Origin: Pseudomonadota bacterium
GTDB taxonomy: Bacteria; Pseudomonadota; Alphaproteobacteria; Rhizobiales; Xanthobacteraceae
Assembly (NCBI GenBank): GCA_018240595.1
Contig: JAFEFL010000051.1
Coordinates: 1 to 64,000, forward strand
Direction of reading: 5' to 3'
DNA: 64,000 nucleotides
The notes under the pieces were generated by a model. That model made no database searches. It was not told the origin of the DNA and was given only the letters and a program-made list of their open reading frames with translations. Below, piece after piece: positions 17,030 through 26,655 of this stretch. Positions within the stretch are counted from its first letter, which is position 1. Every line of letters begins with the position of its first letter. The position numbers and the translations under genes are program-made.

Positions 17030-18382
17030 ATGTCGCAAGTAGCCTACTCCCAATACGATCAGCCCCCTGCCGCCGCCCGCGCGCCTTCGGCCGCCAGCGT
17101 TTCAAAGCACATCAATCGCGCGCACGCGGCCAACAAGGCGCACGCCCACGATTACACGCTGCTGCATCATGGCCGTCAGGTGCGGCTAGGCCCAGTGGCG
17201 TTCTGGATCGTGGTCGGCACGCTCGTCGTCATGGCGGTATGGTCGATCGGCACCGGCACCTATTTCGCCTTCAAGGATGATGTCCTCAAAAGCCTGATCG
17301 GCCGGCAGGCCTCGATGCAGTTCGCCTATGAGGACCGCATCGCCGAACTGCGCTCGCAGGTCGATCGCATCACCAGCCGTCAGATGCTCGATCAGGAGCA
17401 GTTCGAACAGAAGCTGCAGGCGCTGCTGCGGCGGCAGGCGCTGCTCGAGCAGCGAACTTCCTCGATCGCCCGCGACCTCGGCGTCACCGGCTCGATCAAG
17501 CCATCGAAGCTGCCTGAACTGCGCGGCGCCCGCCCGATCAAGCCGTCGCCGATCAGCGATACCGTGATCTTCACCGCGCCGCCGGATCGCGAAGCGCGGC
17601 TGCAATCGCGCGAACCCGCCAACGCCAATACCCGCCTCGCCGACAGCGGCAGCAATGGCAGCCTCGACGGCATTCTCTCGCGCGTATCGCTTTCGCTGGA
17701 CAAGATCGACCAGCGGCAGGTCGCGGCGTTGACCAACATGGAAGAGAAAGCCGACAGCAAGGCGCGCGCCATCGGCAGCGTGCTCGGCGACCTCGGCATC
17801 AATGTCGGCAAGGGTTCGGGCGGCGGCGTTGGCGGACCTTATGTGGCGCTCAAAGCGCCGCTCGGCGATTCCGGCCCGTTCGAGCGCCAGATCTGGCGCA
17901 TCAACGTCGCCCGCGCCCAGCTCAACCGCTACACGCAGGCGCTCGCTACCGTGCCGGTGCGCAAACCGGTGTATGGCGAGGTCGAGCAGAGCTCGCCCTT
18001 CGGCATGCGCATGGATCCGTTTCTCGGCGGTCCCGCCATTCACACCGGCGTCGACCTGCGTGGCGACATCGGCGATCCGGTACGCGTCACCGCCAATGGC
18101 CGCGTGACCCGCGCCGCATGGGCCGGAGGCTACGGCAACATGGTCGAAGTCGATCACGGCAACGGCATCACGACGCGCTACGGTCACATGTCGAAGATCG
18201 AAGTGAAGGTTGGTCAGCACGTCACGATGGGTCAGACCATCGGCCGCATCGGCTCCACCGGCCGCTCCACCGGCCCGCATTTGCACTATGAAGTGCGCAT
18301 CGACGACAAGCCGGTCAATCCGCAGAAGTTCCTGCGCGCCGGCTTGCGGCTCGGCTCGAGCGTTCTCGGCGCCGATATCTGA
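17030..18382 (+). CDS. Membrane-anchored M23 family metallopeptidase
   Basis: 450 residues. A cytoplasmic N-terminus of ~58 residues is followed by one membrane helix (GPVAFWIVVGTLVVMAVWSI). A coiled coil follows (residues ~85-150: many Glu/Gln/Arg, DRIAELRSQVDRI), then a linker and a C-terminal M23 (lysostaphin-type) domain. The Zn ligands are in HTGVDLRGD and HLHYEVR, and the catalytic histidine in RYGHMSKI, all present, so the enzyme looks active. It likely cleaves peptidoglycan cross-links in the periplasm, as MepM/DipM-type proteins do during growth or division. A CtrA-like box lies upstream and a terminator downstream. Confidence 0.94.
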   Translation: MSQVAYSQYDQPPAAARAPSAASVSKHINRAHAANKAHAHDYTLLHHGRQVRLGPVAFWIVVGTLVVMAVWSIGTGTYFAFKDDVLKSLIGRQASMQFAYEDRIAELRSQVDRITSRQMLDQEQFEQKLQALLRRQALLEQRTSSIARDLGVTGSIKPSKLPELRGARPIKPSPISDTVIFTAPPDREARLQSREPANANTRLADSGSNGSLDGILSRVSLSLDKIDQRQVAALTNMEEKADSKARAIGSVLGDLGINVGKGSGGGVGGPYVALKAPLGDSGPFERQIWRINVARAQLNRYTQALATVPVRKPVYGEVEQSSPFGMRMDPFLGGPAIHTGVDLRGDIGDPVRVTANGRVTRAAWAGGYGNMVEVDHGNGITTRYGHMSKIEVKVGQHVTMGQTIGRIGSTGRSTGPHLHYEVRIDDKPVNPQKFLRAGLRLGSSVLGADI

Positions 18383-18411
18383 GCGATCGACTCCCTTCAG
18401 TCTGAACATGC

Positions 18412-18445
18412 AAACGGCGCCGGAGACGGCGCCGTTGGTCTTTCA
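18412..18445 (+). terminator. Intrinsic terminator after the M23 peptidase gene
   Basis: AACGGCGCC, GGAGAC, GGCGCCGTT followed by GGTCTTTC: a perfect 9-pair GC-rich stem with a short T-tract, 30 bases after the stop. It also lies beyond the end of the small minus-strand gene at 18463, so it may serve both convergent genes. Confidence 0.75.
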
Positions 18446-18462
18446 GCTCACGCCTCGCGTGT

Positions 18463-18678
18463 TCAGTTCATCTTGATGACGCGGACATTCGGCTCGCCGA
18501 ACTGCGTGCCAACGCAATTGAGGTAGGGCCAGGCCTGCTGCGTGCAAGCCTGGAGCACGCTCTGCGCCGGCTCGGCAATAGGGCTGGCGTCGAGCTTACT
18601 GCTCGAGCCGGTCGCCGCGGTGAAGATGCCGGCAATGACGGCCGCAGCAAGAATGGCTGGGGTCACTTGTTTGAACAC
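18463..18678 (-). CDS. Small exported protein, unknown function
   Basis: 71 residues from a GTG start with CAGGAG 7-12 bases upstream. Residues 1-23 form a signal peptide (MFKQVTPAILAAAVIAGIFT). The mature ~45 residues contain two cysteines in CTQQAWPYLNCVG, a pattern typical of small exported proteins in rhizobia, probably joined by a disulfide in the periplasm. It stands alone, in convergent orientation to the M23 peptidase gene. No function known. Confidence 0.75.
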   Translation of the reverse strand: MFKQVTPAILAAAVIAGIFTAATGSSSKLDASPIAEPAQSVLQACTQQAWPYLNCVGTQFGEPNVRVIKMN

Positions 18679-18848
18679 GACACTCTCCTGTTCCTGACGG
18701 CCGGCCTTGTCACGGCGGCCTGTCTTGATTTTCAGGATAGGAGAACGCCAATCCCGGCGATGTGTTCGCCATCACGGTTCAAACGTTTTCGTGAGACGGG
18801 TCTAACGCACTGATTAACCGAGGAAATCGAGGAGCGAGGGAGGCTTAG

Positions 18849-19430
18849 CTAGGGCTCGGCGCCGCGCCAGCGGGCGATGGGCACGGCAATGAAATTGAGA
18901 AAGTAGGCCAGCATCGCATGCCCCGGCGCGACGAAGGTCAAGGCGACCGACAACAGCGCGGAGGCAATGAACACCGCGGTCCGGATGTTGCCGGCGCGGG
19001 CGCGGGCGCGATGCTCCGGGAGGACTTCGAGGGCGCGCAGGCGCAACGACACCGCGGCGACCACGATCATGTTGGCGGCATAAAGCCAAACCGCAGGCGG
19101 CAGATCGCCATGCCGCCCGACGACGCTGCTCGAGAATGGCACCGACGTGATGAAGAACAGATAGACGACCGACCAGCCCAGCGCGTCCTGTGCCACTTCC
19201 TCGACGCGGCGCAACTCGATTTCGGCGCGCCATTGCGCCGCCAGCACGAAGAAGCTGATGACGTAAGCCAGATATTCGGGGCCGAGCGCGCGCAGCCGCG
19301 CGACGAGTTCGGCGCTGTCGTGGATCGTTACATCCGTCGGCAGGCGCACTTCGAGCACGAGCAGCGTCATCGCGAAGGCGAAGATGCCGTCGGTCAATGC
19401 GTCGATGCGGGCCTTGGGAAAGGTTCTCAT
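18849..19430 (-). CDS. TMEM175/DUF1211 family membrane protein (putative potassium channel)
   Basis: 193 residues with six predicted membrane helices, the size of bacterial TMEM175 proteins, which are potassium-selective channels. The family signature in helix 1 (RxxxFSDGxxA) reads RIDALTDGIFAFAMT here, with Leu and Thr replacing Phe and Ser. The pore-forming pattern is otherwise kept. A longer in-frame reading in another frame over the same region is not coding. It lies 66 bases downstream of prfB on the same strand and may be cotranscribed with it. Ion selectivity is not demonstrable from sequence. Confidence 0.85.
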   Translation of the reverse strand: MRTFPKARIDALTDGIFAFAMTLLVLEVRLPTDVTIHDSAELVARLRALGPEYLAYVISFFVLAAQWRAEIELRRVEEVAQDALGWSVVYLFFITSVPFSSSVVGRHGDLPPAVWLYAANMIVVAAVSLRLRALEVLPEHRARARAGNIRTAVFIASALLSVALTFVAPGHAMLAYFLNFIAVPIARWRGAEP

Positions 19431-19496
19431 CGCGCCGCGGTCCGGTCTGCCGGCACCGCGTGGCGCCGGTCACGAATCGGTCTTGCGCCCGAGAGT

Positions 19497-20628
19497 TTAC
19501 TCCACGTCCTCGACTTCGAGCGGCCCGCCGCCGAACGCCTTCTGCGCCAGCGCCGCCTGCATGAAGGGATCGAGGTCGCCATCGAGCACGCCGGACGAAT
19601 CGGACGTCGAGACGCCGGTGCGCAGGTCTTTCACCATCTGATAGGGCTGCAGCACGTAAGAGCGGATCTGGTGGCCCCAGCCGATATCGGTCTTGGCGTC
19701 CTGCTCGGCTTCCGCCTTGGCCTCGCGCTTCTTGACCTCGCGCTCGAACAATTTGGCGCGCAGCATATCCCAGGCCATGGCGCGGTTGCGGTGCTGCGAG
19801 CGATCCTGCTGGCACTTCACGACGATGCCGGACGGCTCGTGCGTCAGGCGCACCGCGGACTCGGTCTTGTTGACGTGCTGGCCGCCGGCGCCGCCCGAGC
19901 GCATCACGTCGGTGCGCACGTCCTTCTCGTTGATCTCGATCTTGATGTTGTCGTCGACCACCGGATAGACGACGACGCTGGCGAACGAGGTGTGCCGCCG
20001 CGCATTGGCGTCGAACGGCGAGATGCGCACCAGGCGATGCACGCCGTTCTCGCTCTTCAGCCAGCCATAGGCGTTGTGGCCCTTGATCTGCACGGTCGCC
20101 GACTTGATGCCGGCGCCCTCGCCTTCGCTTTCCTCGAGCCAGTCGACCTTGTAGCCCTTCTTCTCGGCCCAGCGCACATACATGCGCAGCAGCATGCCGG
20201 CCCAGTCGTTGCTTTCGGTACCGCCGGCGCCGGCATGGACTTCGAGATAGCAGTCATTGGCGTCGGCTTCGCCGGACAGCAGCGCCTCGAGCTCGCGCCG
20301 CGCGACTTCGCCCTTGAGGCCCTTCAGCGCCACTTCGGCGTCGGACACGGTCGCGGCATCGCCCTCGGCCTCGCCGAGTTCGATCAGCATCAGGTTGTCT
20401 TCGAGTTCCTGGTCGATGCGCGCCAGCGCCTTGAGCTGGTCTTCGAGCGCGTCGCGCTCGCGCATGGCCTTCTGGGCCTTGATCGGGTCGTTCCAGAGAT
20501 TGGGGTCTTCGGCCGCCTTGTTCAGCTCGGCCAGACGTCGTGTCGCGGCATCAACGTCAAAGATGCCTCCTCAGCAGCCCGGCTGACTGCTTGATCTCAT
20601 CGACGAGATTCTGTGTTTCGGCGCGCAT
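19497..20628 (-). CDS. prfB: Peptide chain release factor 2, joined by programmed +1 frameshift
   Basis: The protein is made from two frames. 23 codons from ATG at 20628 reach CTT TGA C (stop at 20559-20557). The reading then shifts +1 to GAC and runs 353 codons to 19497, giving 376 residues, full length for RF2. The second frame alone would lack the N-terminal domain. RF2 marks: SPF codon-recognition tripeptide in [12 protein letters not shown], and GGQ in [14 protein letters not shown] for peptidyl-tRNA hydrolysis. It releases at UGA and UAA. The shift site lets RF2 limit its own synthesis, because low RF2 slows termination at the internal UGA. Confidence 0.97.
20556..20571 (-). promoter_or_regulatory. 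prfB autoregulatory frameshift site
   Basis: Reading on the minus strand: AGGAGG, CAT, CTT, TGA, C. An internal Shine-Dalgarno-like AGGAGG sits three bases before the slippery CTT, and the in-frame UGA is followed by C, the weak termination context. Spacing matches the Escherichia coli site (AGGGGG TAT CTT TGA C). Confidence 0.95.
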
Positions 20629-20770
20629 TCTGGATCCTGTCTCTTGACGCAGCATGTAGCGGCATCGCCCCCGTTTCGCAACCCGCCCGGCCGATTGACG
20701 GCTCAGGCCAAACCAGTCAACAGTCCGGCCGCTTTGGCCCCGGCCCCTAGGCCCAGAACGGAATCTGCCC

Positions 20771-22120
20771 TTGCCCGTTAAGACATTGCTCCGGCGGGTC
20801 CTGATTGCTTCCTTTCTGGCGATTGCCGCCGTCCTGGCGCTGCAGCCGCTGTTCGTCGGCACCCTCGTCGTCACCCGCCAGCACGCCGACCTGCCCGCGA
20901 TTCGCGCCCACATCACGCAGGCCTTCTCCGACGGCTACCTCTCGAACGACGAGAAGCCCCGCCGCTTCATGCAGGGCGGCGGCCACCAGTTCACCGAATG
21001 CGCCGGACTCCTGGTGTCGATCGATCCCGAGCCGAACGCGCTGATGGCGGCGCTGCGGCCGGTCATGCACTCACGCTATGTCGGGCCCTGCGGCGAGGTC
21101 GAAAATCTGGCCAAGGGTGTCGAGACCACCGACCGCACCGACTACGCCCGCTACTGGCACGGCTACCGCGTTTATCTATGGCCGATGCTGAGCGTGTTCA
21201 GCCTCGGCGAAATACGCTTCGTCAATGCGCTGCTGCTGCTCGCGGCGACGCTCTATTTCTTCTTTGGCCTGCGCCGCGCCATCGGCGCGACGCCGGCGGC
21301 CGTGTTCTTCATCGTGCTCATCAGCCTCACCGACATCTGGCGCATGTGGAACATCACCACGCATGCCTTGAGTACGGCGCTGATCCTCGCCGGCGCCGGC
21401 GCCTTCGCCCGCCTCTATCCGGCGCGGCGCAACCTGACGCAGGCTATCGTCGTCGCGGCCTTGTTCGGCGCGGTGTTCAATTACATCGACTTCCTCATCA
21501 ACCCGCCGCTGATGCCGATGCTGTTCGCCTTCATTGTCGTGGCAACCGAACTGGCGCGGCCGGTGCCGATTGCGCGCCAGACCGTAGCACCCGCGCTGAT
21601 CGCCGCCGGCTTCACGGCGCTGGCCTGGTTCGGCGGCTACGGCCTTACCTGGGCGACGGAATGGGCGCTGGCGGTTTGGATGTCGCCGGACGCGCAGCAG
21701 CAGGGCCTGTCGATCATCAAACAGATCACCCTGCGTCTCTATGGCGTCGAGGCCGACTCCGTCGTGCCGATGTATCCGCTCATTCCGACACTGACGATGA
21801 TCGCGCAGGCCTTCATTTCGGTCGGCAGCGTCTTCGTCGCGCTGCTCGCCGCGGCGGTGGCCGTGTTCCTGCGCGCACACTGGCCAGCATTCGAGGCTCG
21901 CCGCTTCTTCCTGCTGTGCTCGCCGACCCTGGTGGCGATGGCGTGGTTCGAGATCCTCAACAACCACACGCAGACGCACTCGCACTTCACCTATCGCAGC
22001 GAGTCGGCGGCCATCGCGATCGTCTTTGCCGCGGCGATACTGGCGACCAACGCAAAGGCGACATTGTCCAGTCTGCTGAAAGGGCTAATGCCGAGAGCGC
22101 GCACTCCGGCCGCGCTCTAG
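20771..22120 (+). CDS. Polytopic membrane protein, unknown function
   Basis: 449 residues from a TTG start with GGAA upstream. It has an N-terminal hydrophobic anchor, then a large extracytoplasmic loop (~residues 35-145) containing two cysteines (TECAGL, GPCGE). After it come about nine more membrane helices (FVNALLLLAATLYFFFGLRR; AAVFFIVLISLTDIW; ALIAAGFTALAWFGGYG). Overall topology recalls GT-C type integral membrane proteins, but no catalytic DxD/ExD loop is evident, so no function is assigned. It is divergent from prfB and ends in a 4-base tail-to-tail overlap with the lipocalin-like gene. Confidence 0.85.
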   Translation: MPVKTLLRRVLIASFLAIAAVLALQPLFVGTLVVTRQHADLPAIRAHITQAFSDGYLSNDEKPRRFMQGGGHQFTECAGLLVSIDPEPNALMAALRPVMHSRYVGPCGEVENLAKGVETTDRTDYARYWHGYRVYLWPMLSVFSLGEIRFVNALLLLAATLYFFFGLRRAIGATPAAVFFIVLISLTDIWRMWNITTHALSTALILAGAGAFARLYPARRNLTQAIVVAALFGAVFNYIDFLINPPLMPMLFAFIVVATELARPVPIARQTVAPALIAAGFTALAWFGGYGLTWATEWALAVWMSPDAQQQGLSIIKQITLRLYGVEADSVVPMYPLIPTLTMIAQAFISVGSVFVALLAAAVAVFLRAHWPAFEARRFFLLCSPTLVAMAWFEILNNHTQTHSHFTYRSESAAIAIVFAAAILATNAKATLSSLLKGLMPRARTPAAL

Positions 22121-22602
22121 TGCTCCCGCTCCCACACCAGGACGCCAACAGTCTTCTTGCCGGGAATGACACCGGTCTCACCGCCGGTCCGGATGGTCAG
22201 CCTGTCACCTGCGACCACGAAATATCGCACCTGTTTTTGCGACTTGAACACTTCGTTCCAGGCACCATCGACCGTCGTCGTGAACTTATCACCTTCAATG
22301 TCGAACTTGCCGGTGTACGCAATCATCGACTGCAGTAGTGCAGCCGCATCGGCTGGCCCCGCCGGCGGCTTTCGATCCGGCTTGGCGATGTATGCCATCA
22401 TGTGATGGTCAGCGGTGATCACGAGCCGGCCGAACGGATGGTCGCCGAAGGGTTGGCGTGGGGAAGCTTCCTCGCCCTCGACTATCGATTGCAGCGAGAT
22501 CAGACGCCACGATCCGACGATGCTTTGTTCGGTCGGCGGCGCCGCGCGCGCGGACGATGCGAGAGCGGCGACAAGCAGGATTGAAAGCCAGAGCTGGCGC
22601 AT
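22117..22602 (-). CDS. Exported lipocalin-like domain protein
   Basis: 161 residues from ATG with GGAAAG upstream. An in-frame start at 22749 would add 49 residues before the signal peptide and is rejected. The signal peptide is MRQLWLSILLVAALASSARA. The mature protein shows the lipocalin-5 type pattern: IVGSWRLISLQS at the start of the barrel, GRLVITADHHMMAYI, MIAYTGKFDIEGDKFTTTVDG and a basic/aromatic end. It probably binds a small hydrophobic ligand or lipid in the periplasm; the ligand is unknown. It separates the PBP1A gene from prfB. Confidence 0.82.
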   Translation of the reverse strand: MRQLWLSILLVAALASSARAAPPTEQSIVGSWRLISLQSIVEGEEASPRQPFGDHPFGRLVITADHHMMAYIAKPDRKPPAGPADAAALLQSMIAYTGKFDIEGDKFTTTVDGAWNEVFKSQKQVRYFVVAGDRLTIRTGGETGVIPGKKTVGVLVWEREH

Positions 22603-22796
22603 GACACTTTCCAGTTTAAGTGCGAAGAGACGCGCCGTCGGTATCAGGCTAAAATCGGCAAATCCATGGGTCGCGTCGTCAACAGCACGGCGACACACGA
22701 TAAAAATTAGATAAACACCACGCGCGCGAAGGTCACTTTCCCCTCGCACGTCAGCGCAGCAGCGATCTTGGCATCGGCTTCAGTAAAGGCCGGGCT

Positions 22797-25289
22797 TCAG
22801 TAAAGCCCGCCCGTGCCCGACCGCACGGCGCGTCCCGACTCCGGCGACACGCTCTGGCCGTAGTACGGCGGCGGTGGTGCGCCCGGGCCTCCGCCCTGCT
22901 GGCCGCCGTCATAGCCGACCACCGAGTAGTTGTCCGGCGGCGCGGTGCCCGGTTTGAAGGCTTCGAGGATCGCCTTCTGCGTATCGGGGCCGGCGCGCAT
23001 GCCGGTCTTGAGGTCGACGCGGATCAGTTTGATGCCCGGCGGCACGCGGAACGGTGCCGCCGGCTTGTCGGCGAGCGCCACCTTCATGAAGTCCTTGACC
23101 ACCGGCGCGGCGAGACGGCCGCCGGTTTCGCCGCGGCCGAGCGAACGCGGCTTGTCGTAACCGAAATAGACGCCGACCACGACATCGGGCGTGAAGCCAA
23201 TGAACCAGGCATCCTTGTAGTCATTGGTGGTGCCGGTCTTGCCGGCGACGGGCTTGGCCACTTCTCTCTGGAAGCCGACACCGCCGGCGGTGCCGCGGGT
23301 AACGACGCCTTCCATGATCGAGGTGATCTGATAGGCCGTCATCGGATCGATGACCTGCTCGCGCCGGTCGATCAGCGACGGCTCCGGCTGGTTCTCCCAT
23401 TTCGCCTGATCGCAGCCGATGCATTCGCGCTCGTCATGGCGATACACCGTGTGGCCGTAGCGATCTTGGATGCGGTCGATCAAGGTCGGCTTCACCTTGC
23501 GGCCGCCGTTGTCGATCATGCCGTAGGCCGTGACCATGCGCAGCAGCGTGGTTTCGCCGGCGCCGAGCGAGAACGACAGATACGGCGGCAGGCTGTCATA
23601 GACGCCGAAGCGGCGCGCGTAATCGGCGATCATCGGCATGCCGATGTCCTGCGCCAGACGGACGGTCATCACGTTGCGCGAATGCTCGATGCCGAACCGC
23701 AGGGTCGACGGCCCGAAGAAATTCTGCTCGTAGTTCTCCGGTTTCCAGACGCCGAGCCCCGGGCCCTGGTCGAGTTCGATCGGCGCGTCGAGCACCAGCG
23801 ACGACGGCGTGTAGCCGTTGTCGAGCGCGGTCGCGTAGACGATCGGCTTGAAGGACGAACCGGGCTGGCGCAGCGCCTGCGTCGCTCGGTTGAACTGGCT
23901 CTGGTCGTAGGAGAAACCGCCGACCATGGCGAGCACGCGGCCGGTCTGCGGGTCTTCCACCACCATAGCGCCCGAGACTTCCGGCACCTGACGCAGCCGG
24001 TACTGGCCTTCCTTCTTGTCGTCGGCCTCGACGTAAATGACGTCGCCGGGTGACAGCACCTGGCTGACCTTGGTCGGCGCCTTGCCCGACACCTTCGCCC
24101 ACTTCATGTTCTCGAGCGGCACAATGCCGATATCGCGGGCGCGATCGACGCGGCCGGCAAGATCGTGCGCCGGCTGCAGGCCGACACGCGCCGCCTGATC
24201 GGTGACGTCGAGCACGACGGCGCCGCGCCACGGCGCCACGTCGTTGAGCGTCTTCACGTCGGCGAGCTTGACGCCCCAGTCGCCGCCGATGTCGATCTTC
24301 GACACCGGGCCGCGCCAGCCATGCGCCTCGTCGTATTTGACGAGGCCGTCGGTTAGCGCCTTACGGGCGATCACCTGGTACTTCGTGTCGAGCGTGGTGC
24401 GCACCGACAGGCCGCCCTCGTACAGCTTCTTTTCGCCGTAGCGGTCGTAGAGCTCACGCCGCACTTCCTCGGCGAAATATTCGGCCGAGAAGGTATGCGC
24501 CACGGTCGGCTTGGTGGTCACGCCGAGGCTGGTCTTCTTGGCGGCCTCGGCATCGGCCTGCTTGATCCAGCCGGCTTCGGCCATGCGGTCGATCACCCAG
24601 TTGCGGCGCTCGAGCGCGCGCTCGCGCTGGCGGAACGGATGGAACAGCGACGGGCCCTTCGGCAGCGACGCGAGATAGGCCGCGTCGGCGATGGTCAGTT
24701 CGTTGACGCTCTTGTCGTAATAGACCAGCGAGGCGGCGGCGATGCCGTAAGCTCCGAGGCCGAGATAGATCTCGTTGAGATAGAGCTCGAGGATCTTATC
24801 CTTCGAATACGTGCGCTCGATCTTGAGCGCGAGCAGCGCTTCCTTGATCTTGCGCGAGAACGACACCTCGTTGGTCAACAGGAAGTTCTTCGCCACCTGC
24901 TGCGTGATGGTCGACGCACCCTGCGGGCGCCGGTTGGAGCCGAGGTTCTGCACGTAGCTCAAGGCGGCGCGGGTAATGCCGATGAAGTCGAGGCCGCCGT
25001 GCTCGTAGAAATTCTTGTCTTCGGCGGCGAGGAAGGCGTGAATGACGAGCTTCGGCACCGCCTGGATCGGCAGATAGAGCCGGCGCTCGCGCGCATATTC
25101 GGCGACCAGCGAACCGTCGGCGGCGTGAACGCGCGTCATCACCGGCGGCTCGTAGTCCTGAAGCTGCGAGTAGTCCGGCAGGTCCTTGGAGTAGTGCCAG
25201 AGCAGCCCCGACACCGCGGCGACGCCGACGACGAACACGATCGTGCCCGCCGCGAACAGGAAGCCGAGGAAGCGCAGAAGAAGTCTCAT
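22797..25289 (-). CDS. mrcA: Penicillin-binding protein 1A (bifunctional peptidoglycan synthase)
   Basis: 830 residues from ATG; a TTG 15 bases upstream is an alternative. One membrane anchor (residues ~5-32). A GT51 glycosyltransferase domain has the catalytic Glu in EDKNFYEHGG near residue 90 and GASTITQQVAKN. An OB-like insert of ~100 residues follows. The transpeptidase domain has the active serine in PGSSFKP near 475, SRN in EHSRNVM, and KTGTTNDYKDAW near 682. A Gly/Pro-rich tail ends the protein. It polymerises and cross-links peptidoglycan in the periplasm. It lies 128 bases downstream of the amidase gene, so the two probably share transcription. Confidence 0.97.
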   Translation of the reverse strand: MRLLLRFLGFLFAAGTIVFVVGVAAVSGLLWHYSKDLPDYSQLQDYEPPVMTRVHAADGSLVAEYARERRLYLPIQAVPKLVIHAFLAAEDKNFYEHGGLDFIGITRAALSYVQNLGSNRRPQGASTITQQVAKNFLLTNEVSFSRKIKEALLALKIERTYSKDKILELYLNEIYLGLGAYGIAAASLVYYDKSVNELTIADAAYLASLPKGPSLFHPFRQRERALERRNWVIDRMAEAGWIKQADAEAAKKTSLGVTTKPTVAHTFSAEYFAEEVRRELYDRYGEKKLYEGGLSVRTTLDTKYQVIARKALTDGLVKYDEAHGWRGPVSKIDIGGDWGVKLADVKTLNDVAPWRGAVVLDVTDQAARVGLQPAHDLAGRVDRARDIGIVPLENMKWAKVSGKAPTKVSQVLSPGDVIYVEADDKKEGQYRLRQVPEVSGAMVVEDPQTGRVLAMVGGFSYDQSQFNRATQALRQPGSSFKPIVYATALDNGYTPSSLVLDAPIELDQGPGLGVWKPENYEQNFFGPSTLRFGIEHSRNVMTVRLAQDIGMPMIADYARRFGVYDSLPPYLSFSLGAGETTLLRMVTAYGMIDNGGRKVKPTLIDRIQDRYGHTVYRHDERECIGCDQAKWENQPEPSLIDRREQVIDPMTAYQITSIMEGVVTRGTAGGVGFQREVAKPVAGKTGTTNDYKDAWFIGFTPDVVVGVYFGYDKPRSLGRGETGGRLAAPVVKDFMKVALADKPAAPFRVPPGIKLIRVDLKTGMRAGPDTQKAILEAFKPGTAPPDNYSVVGYDGGQQGGGPGAPPPPYYGQSVSPESGRAVRSGTGGLY

Positions 25290-25416
25290 GAGCGAGCGAC
25301 GCAACGTCCGCCCAAGGCGGCGCTGTCCCCTAAGTTCATGGCGGAGCTTACTGATCGCCCGCTTTTATGTTGAAACTGAGGCCGCTTTTCAGCGGCAAAA
25401 CCGCAAGCTCCCGGCA

Positions 25417-26655
25417 TCAATTGGCCCTCGCTGAGCCGCGCGCCAGGCGCGGCGCAAAGAACTGGTCGACCGCCTGCCCGACCGCGGCCGCGGTCTTGGC
25501 CTGCCAGCCGGTGTTGGTCAGGAGCTTGAGGTCTTCCTTGGTCGACATGTAGCCGAGCTCGACCAGCACCGAAGGTACATCCGGTGCCGTGAGTACCTTG
25601 AACCCGGCCGACTTCAGCGGATGCTTGTGCAGCCGCGCCGTCGACTTGAGTTCGCCGACGACGGAGCGGGCGAATTGCGCGGAATAGGTCTTAGTCTCGC
25701 GCTGCGCCAGATCCACCAGGATATTGGCGACATCGTCCGGTTCGGCGGTCAGATCGACGCCGGCGATGACGTCGGCCTTGTTCTCGGCCTCGGCGAGGCG
25801 CGCGGCTTCGGCGTCGGAGGCGTTTTCCGAGAGCGTATAGACCGTCGCGCCCTCGGCCTGCCCTTCGCTCTTCGGCAGGCTGTCGCAGTGGATCGAGATG
25901 AACAGCGACGCGCCATGCGACCGGCCAAAGCGGACGCGTTCCGACAGCGGGATGAAGGTGTCGTCGCTGCGCGTCATGGCGACGCGGTATTTGCCGCTCG
26001 CCTCGAGCCGGGCGCGCAGCGTCGTGGCGAATTGCAGGACGACATCCTTTTCGAGTTCGCCGCTCGCCGCCCGCGCGCCCTGGTCGATGCCGCCGTGGCC
26101 GGGATCGAGCACGATCAGCGGCCGCGGATCGTCGGCGGCCTTCGGCGGCACGTCCGGCAGCTTGGCGCTCATGCGGCGCTCAGGACCGTTGTCGAGGGTC
26201 AAAGCCCGCATGAAGCTGGACCGGTCGGTGGTCGCCAGATCGACCACTAGGCGGGCCGGCTGATCGGCGGTGGCCTCGAGCACGAAGGCTTTCTCGACCT
26301 TCACCGGCCCGGTGGTGTCGAGCACGACGCGCGAGCCGCCCTGCATGATGAGCCCGTAGCGAAAGGCCTTGACCAGCCCGCGGGCCTGCTCGCCGGCCTT
26401 GTCCGGCAGATGAAAGGCAACTTGCGGCAGGTCGAGGACGACCCGGTAGGGATCGGCCAGCGCAAAGGCCGCGAAATCGAACTTCTGCGACAGGTCCATG
26501 ATGAAGCGGGTCTTTTGGCCGTCGCCACCGACCCGGACCGCCGTCACCGAGGGCAGACTCGGCACCGCCGATTCCGCCTGCGCCTGGCCAGCCGGGAGCG
26601 CCCCGCCCAGCAGGGCGGCCAGCACCACAAATATCGCCAGTGTCCGACCTGTCAC
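25417..26655 (-). CDS. amiC: N-acetylmuramoyl-L-alanine amidase with AMIN domain
   Basis: 412 residues. Signal peptide of ~27 residues ending AGQAQA. An AMIN domain (~35-140), which targets such amidases to septal peptidoglycan, is followed by an Amidase_3 catalytic domain from LIVLDPGHGGIDQGA. The Zn ligands are the His of DPGHGG, the following Glu (GELEKD) and the His of SIHCDS. The catalytic Glu is in VLVELGYMS. The insertion near LSENASDAEAARLAEAENK matches the autoinhibitory helix region of AmiA/B/C. It removes stem peptides during cell separation. First gene of the amiC-PBP1A block, divergent from rne. Confidence 0.96.
   Translation of the reverse strand: MTGRTLAIFVVLAALLGGALPAGQAQAESAVPSLPSVTAVRVGGDGQKTRFIMDLSQKFDFAAFALADPYRVVLDLPQVAFHLPDKAGEQARGLVKAFRYGLIMQGGSRVVLDTTGPVKVEKAFVLEATADQPARLVVDLATTDRSSFMRALTLDNGPERRMSAKLPDVPPKAADDPRPLIVLDPGHGGIDQGARAASGELEKDVVLQFATTLRARLEASGKYRVAMTRSDDTFIPLSERVRFGRSHGASLFISIHCDSLPKSEGQAEGATVYTLSENASDAEAARLAEAENKADVIAGVDLTAEPDDVANILVDLAQRETKTYSAQFARSVVGELKSTARLHKHPLKSAGFKVLTAPDVPSVLVELGYMSTKEDLKLLTNTGWQAKTAAAVGQAVDQFFAPRLARGSARAN

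Noticed and set aside
18814..19815. 333-codon minus-strand frame over the TMEM175-like gene and the end of prfB
   Set aside because: Different frame from both genes, Arg-rich and without hydrophobic helices; the TMEM175 frame at 18849-19430 shows the family signature.
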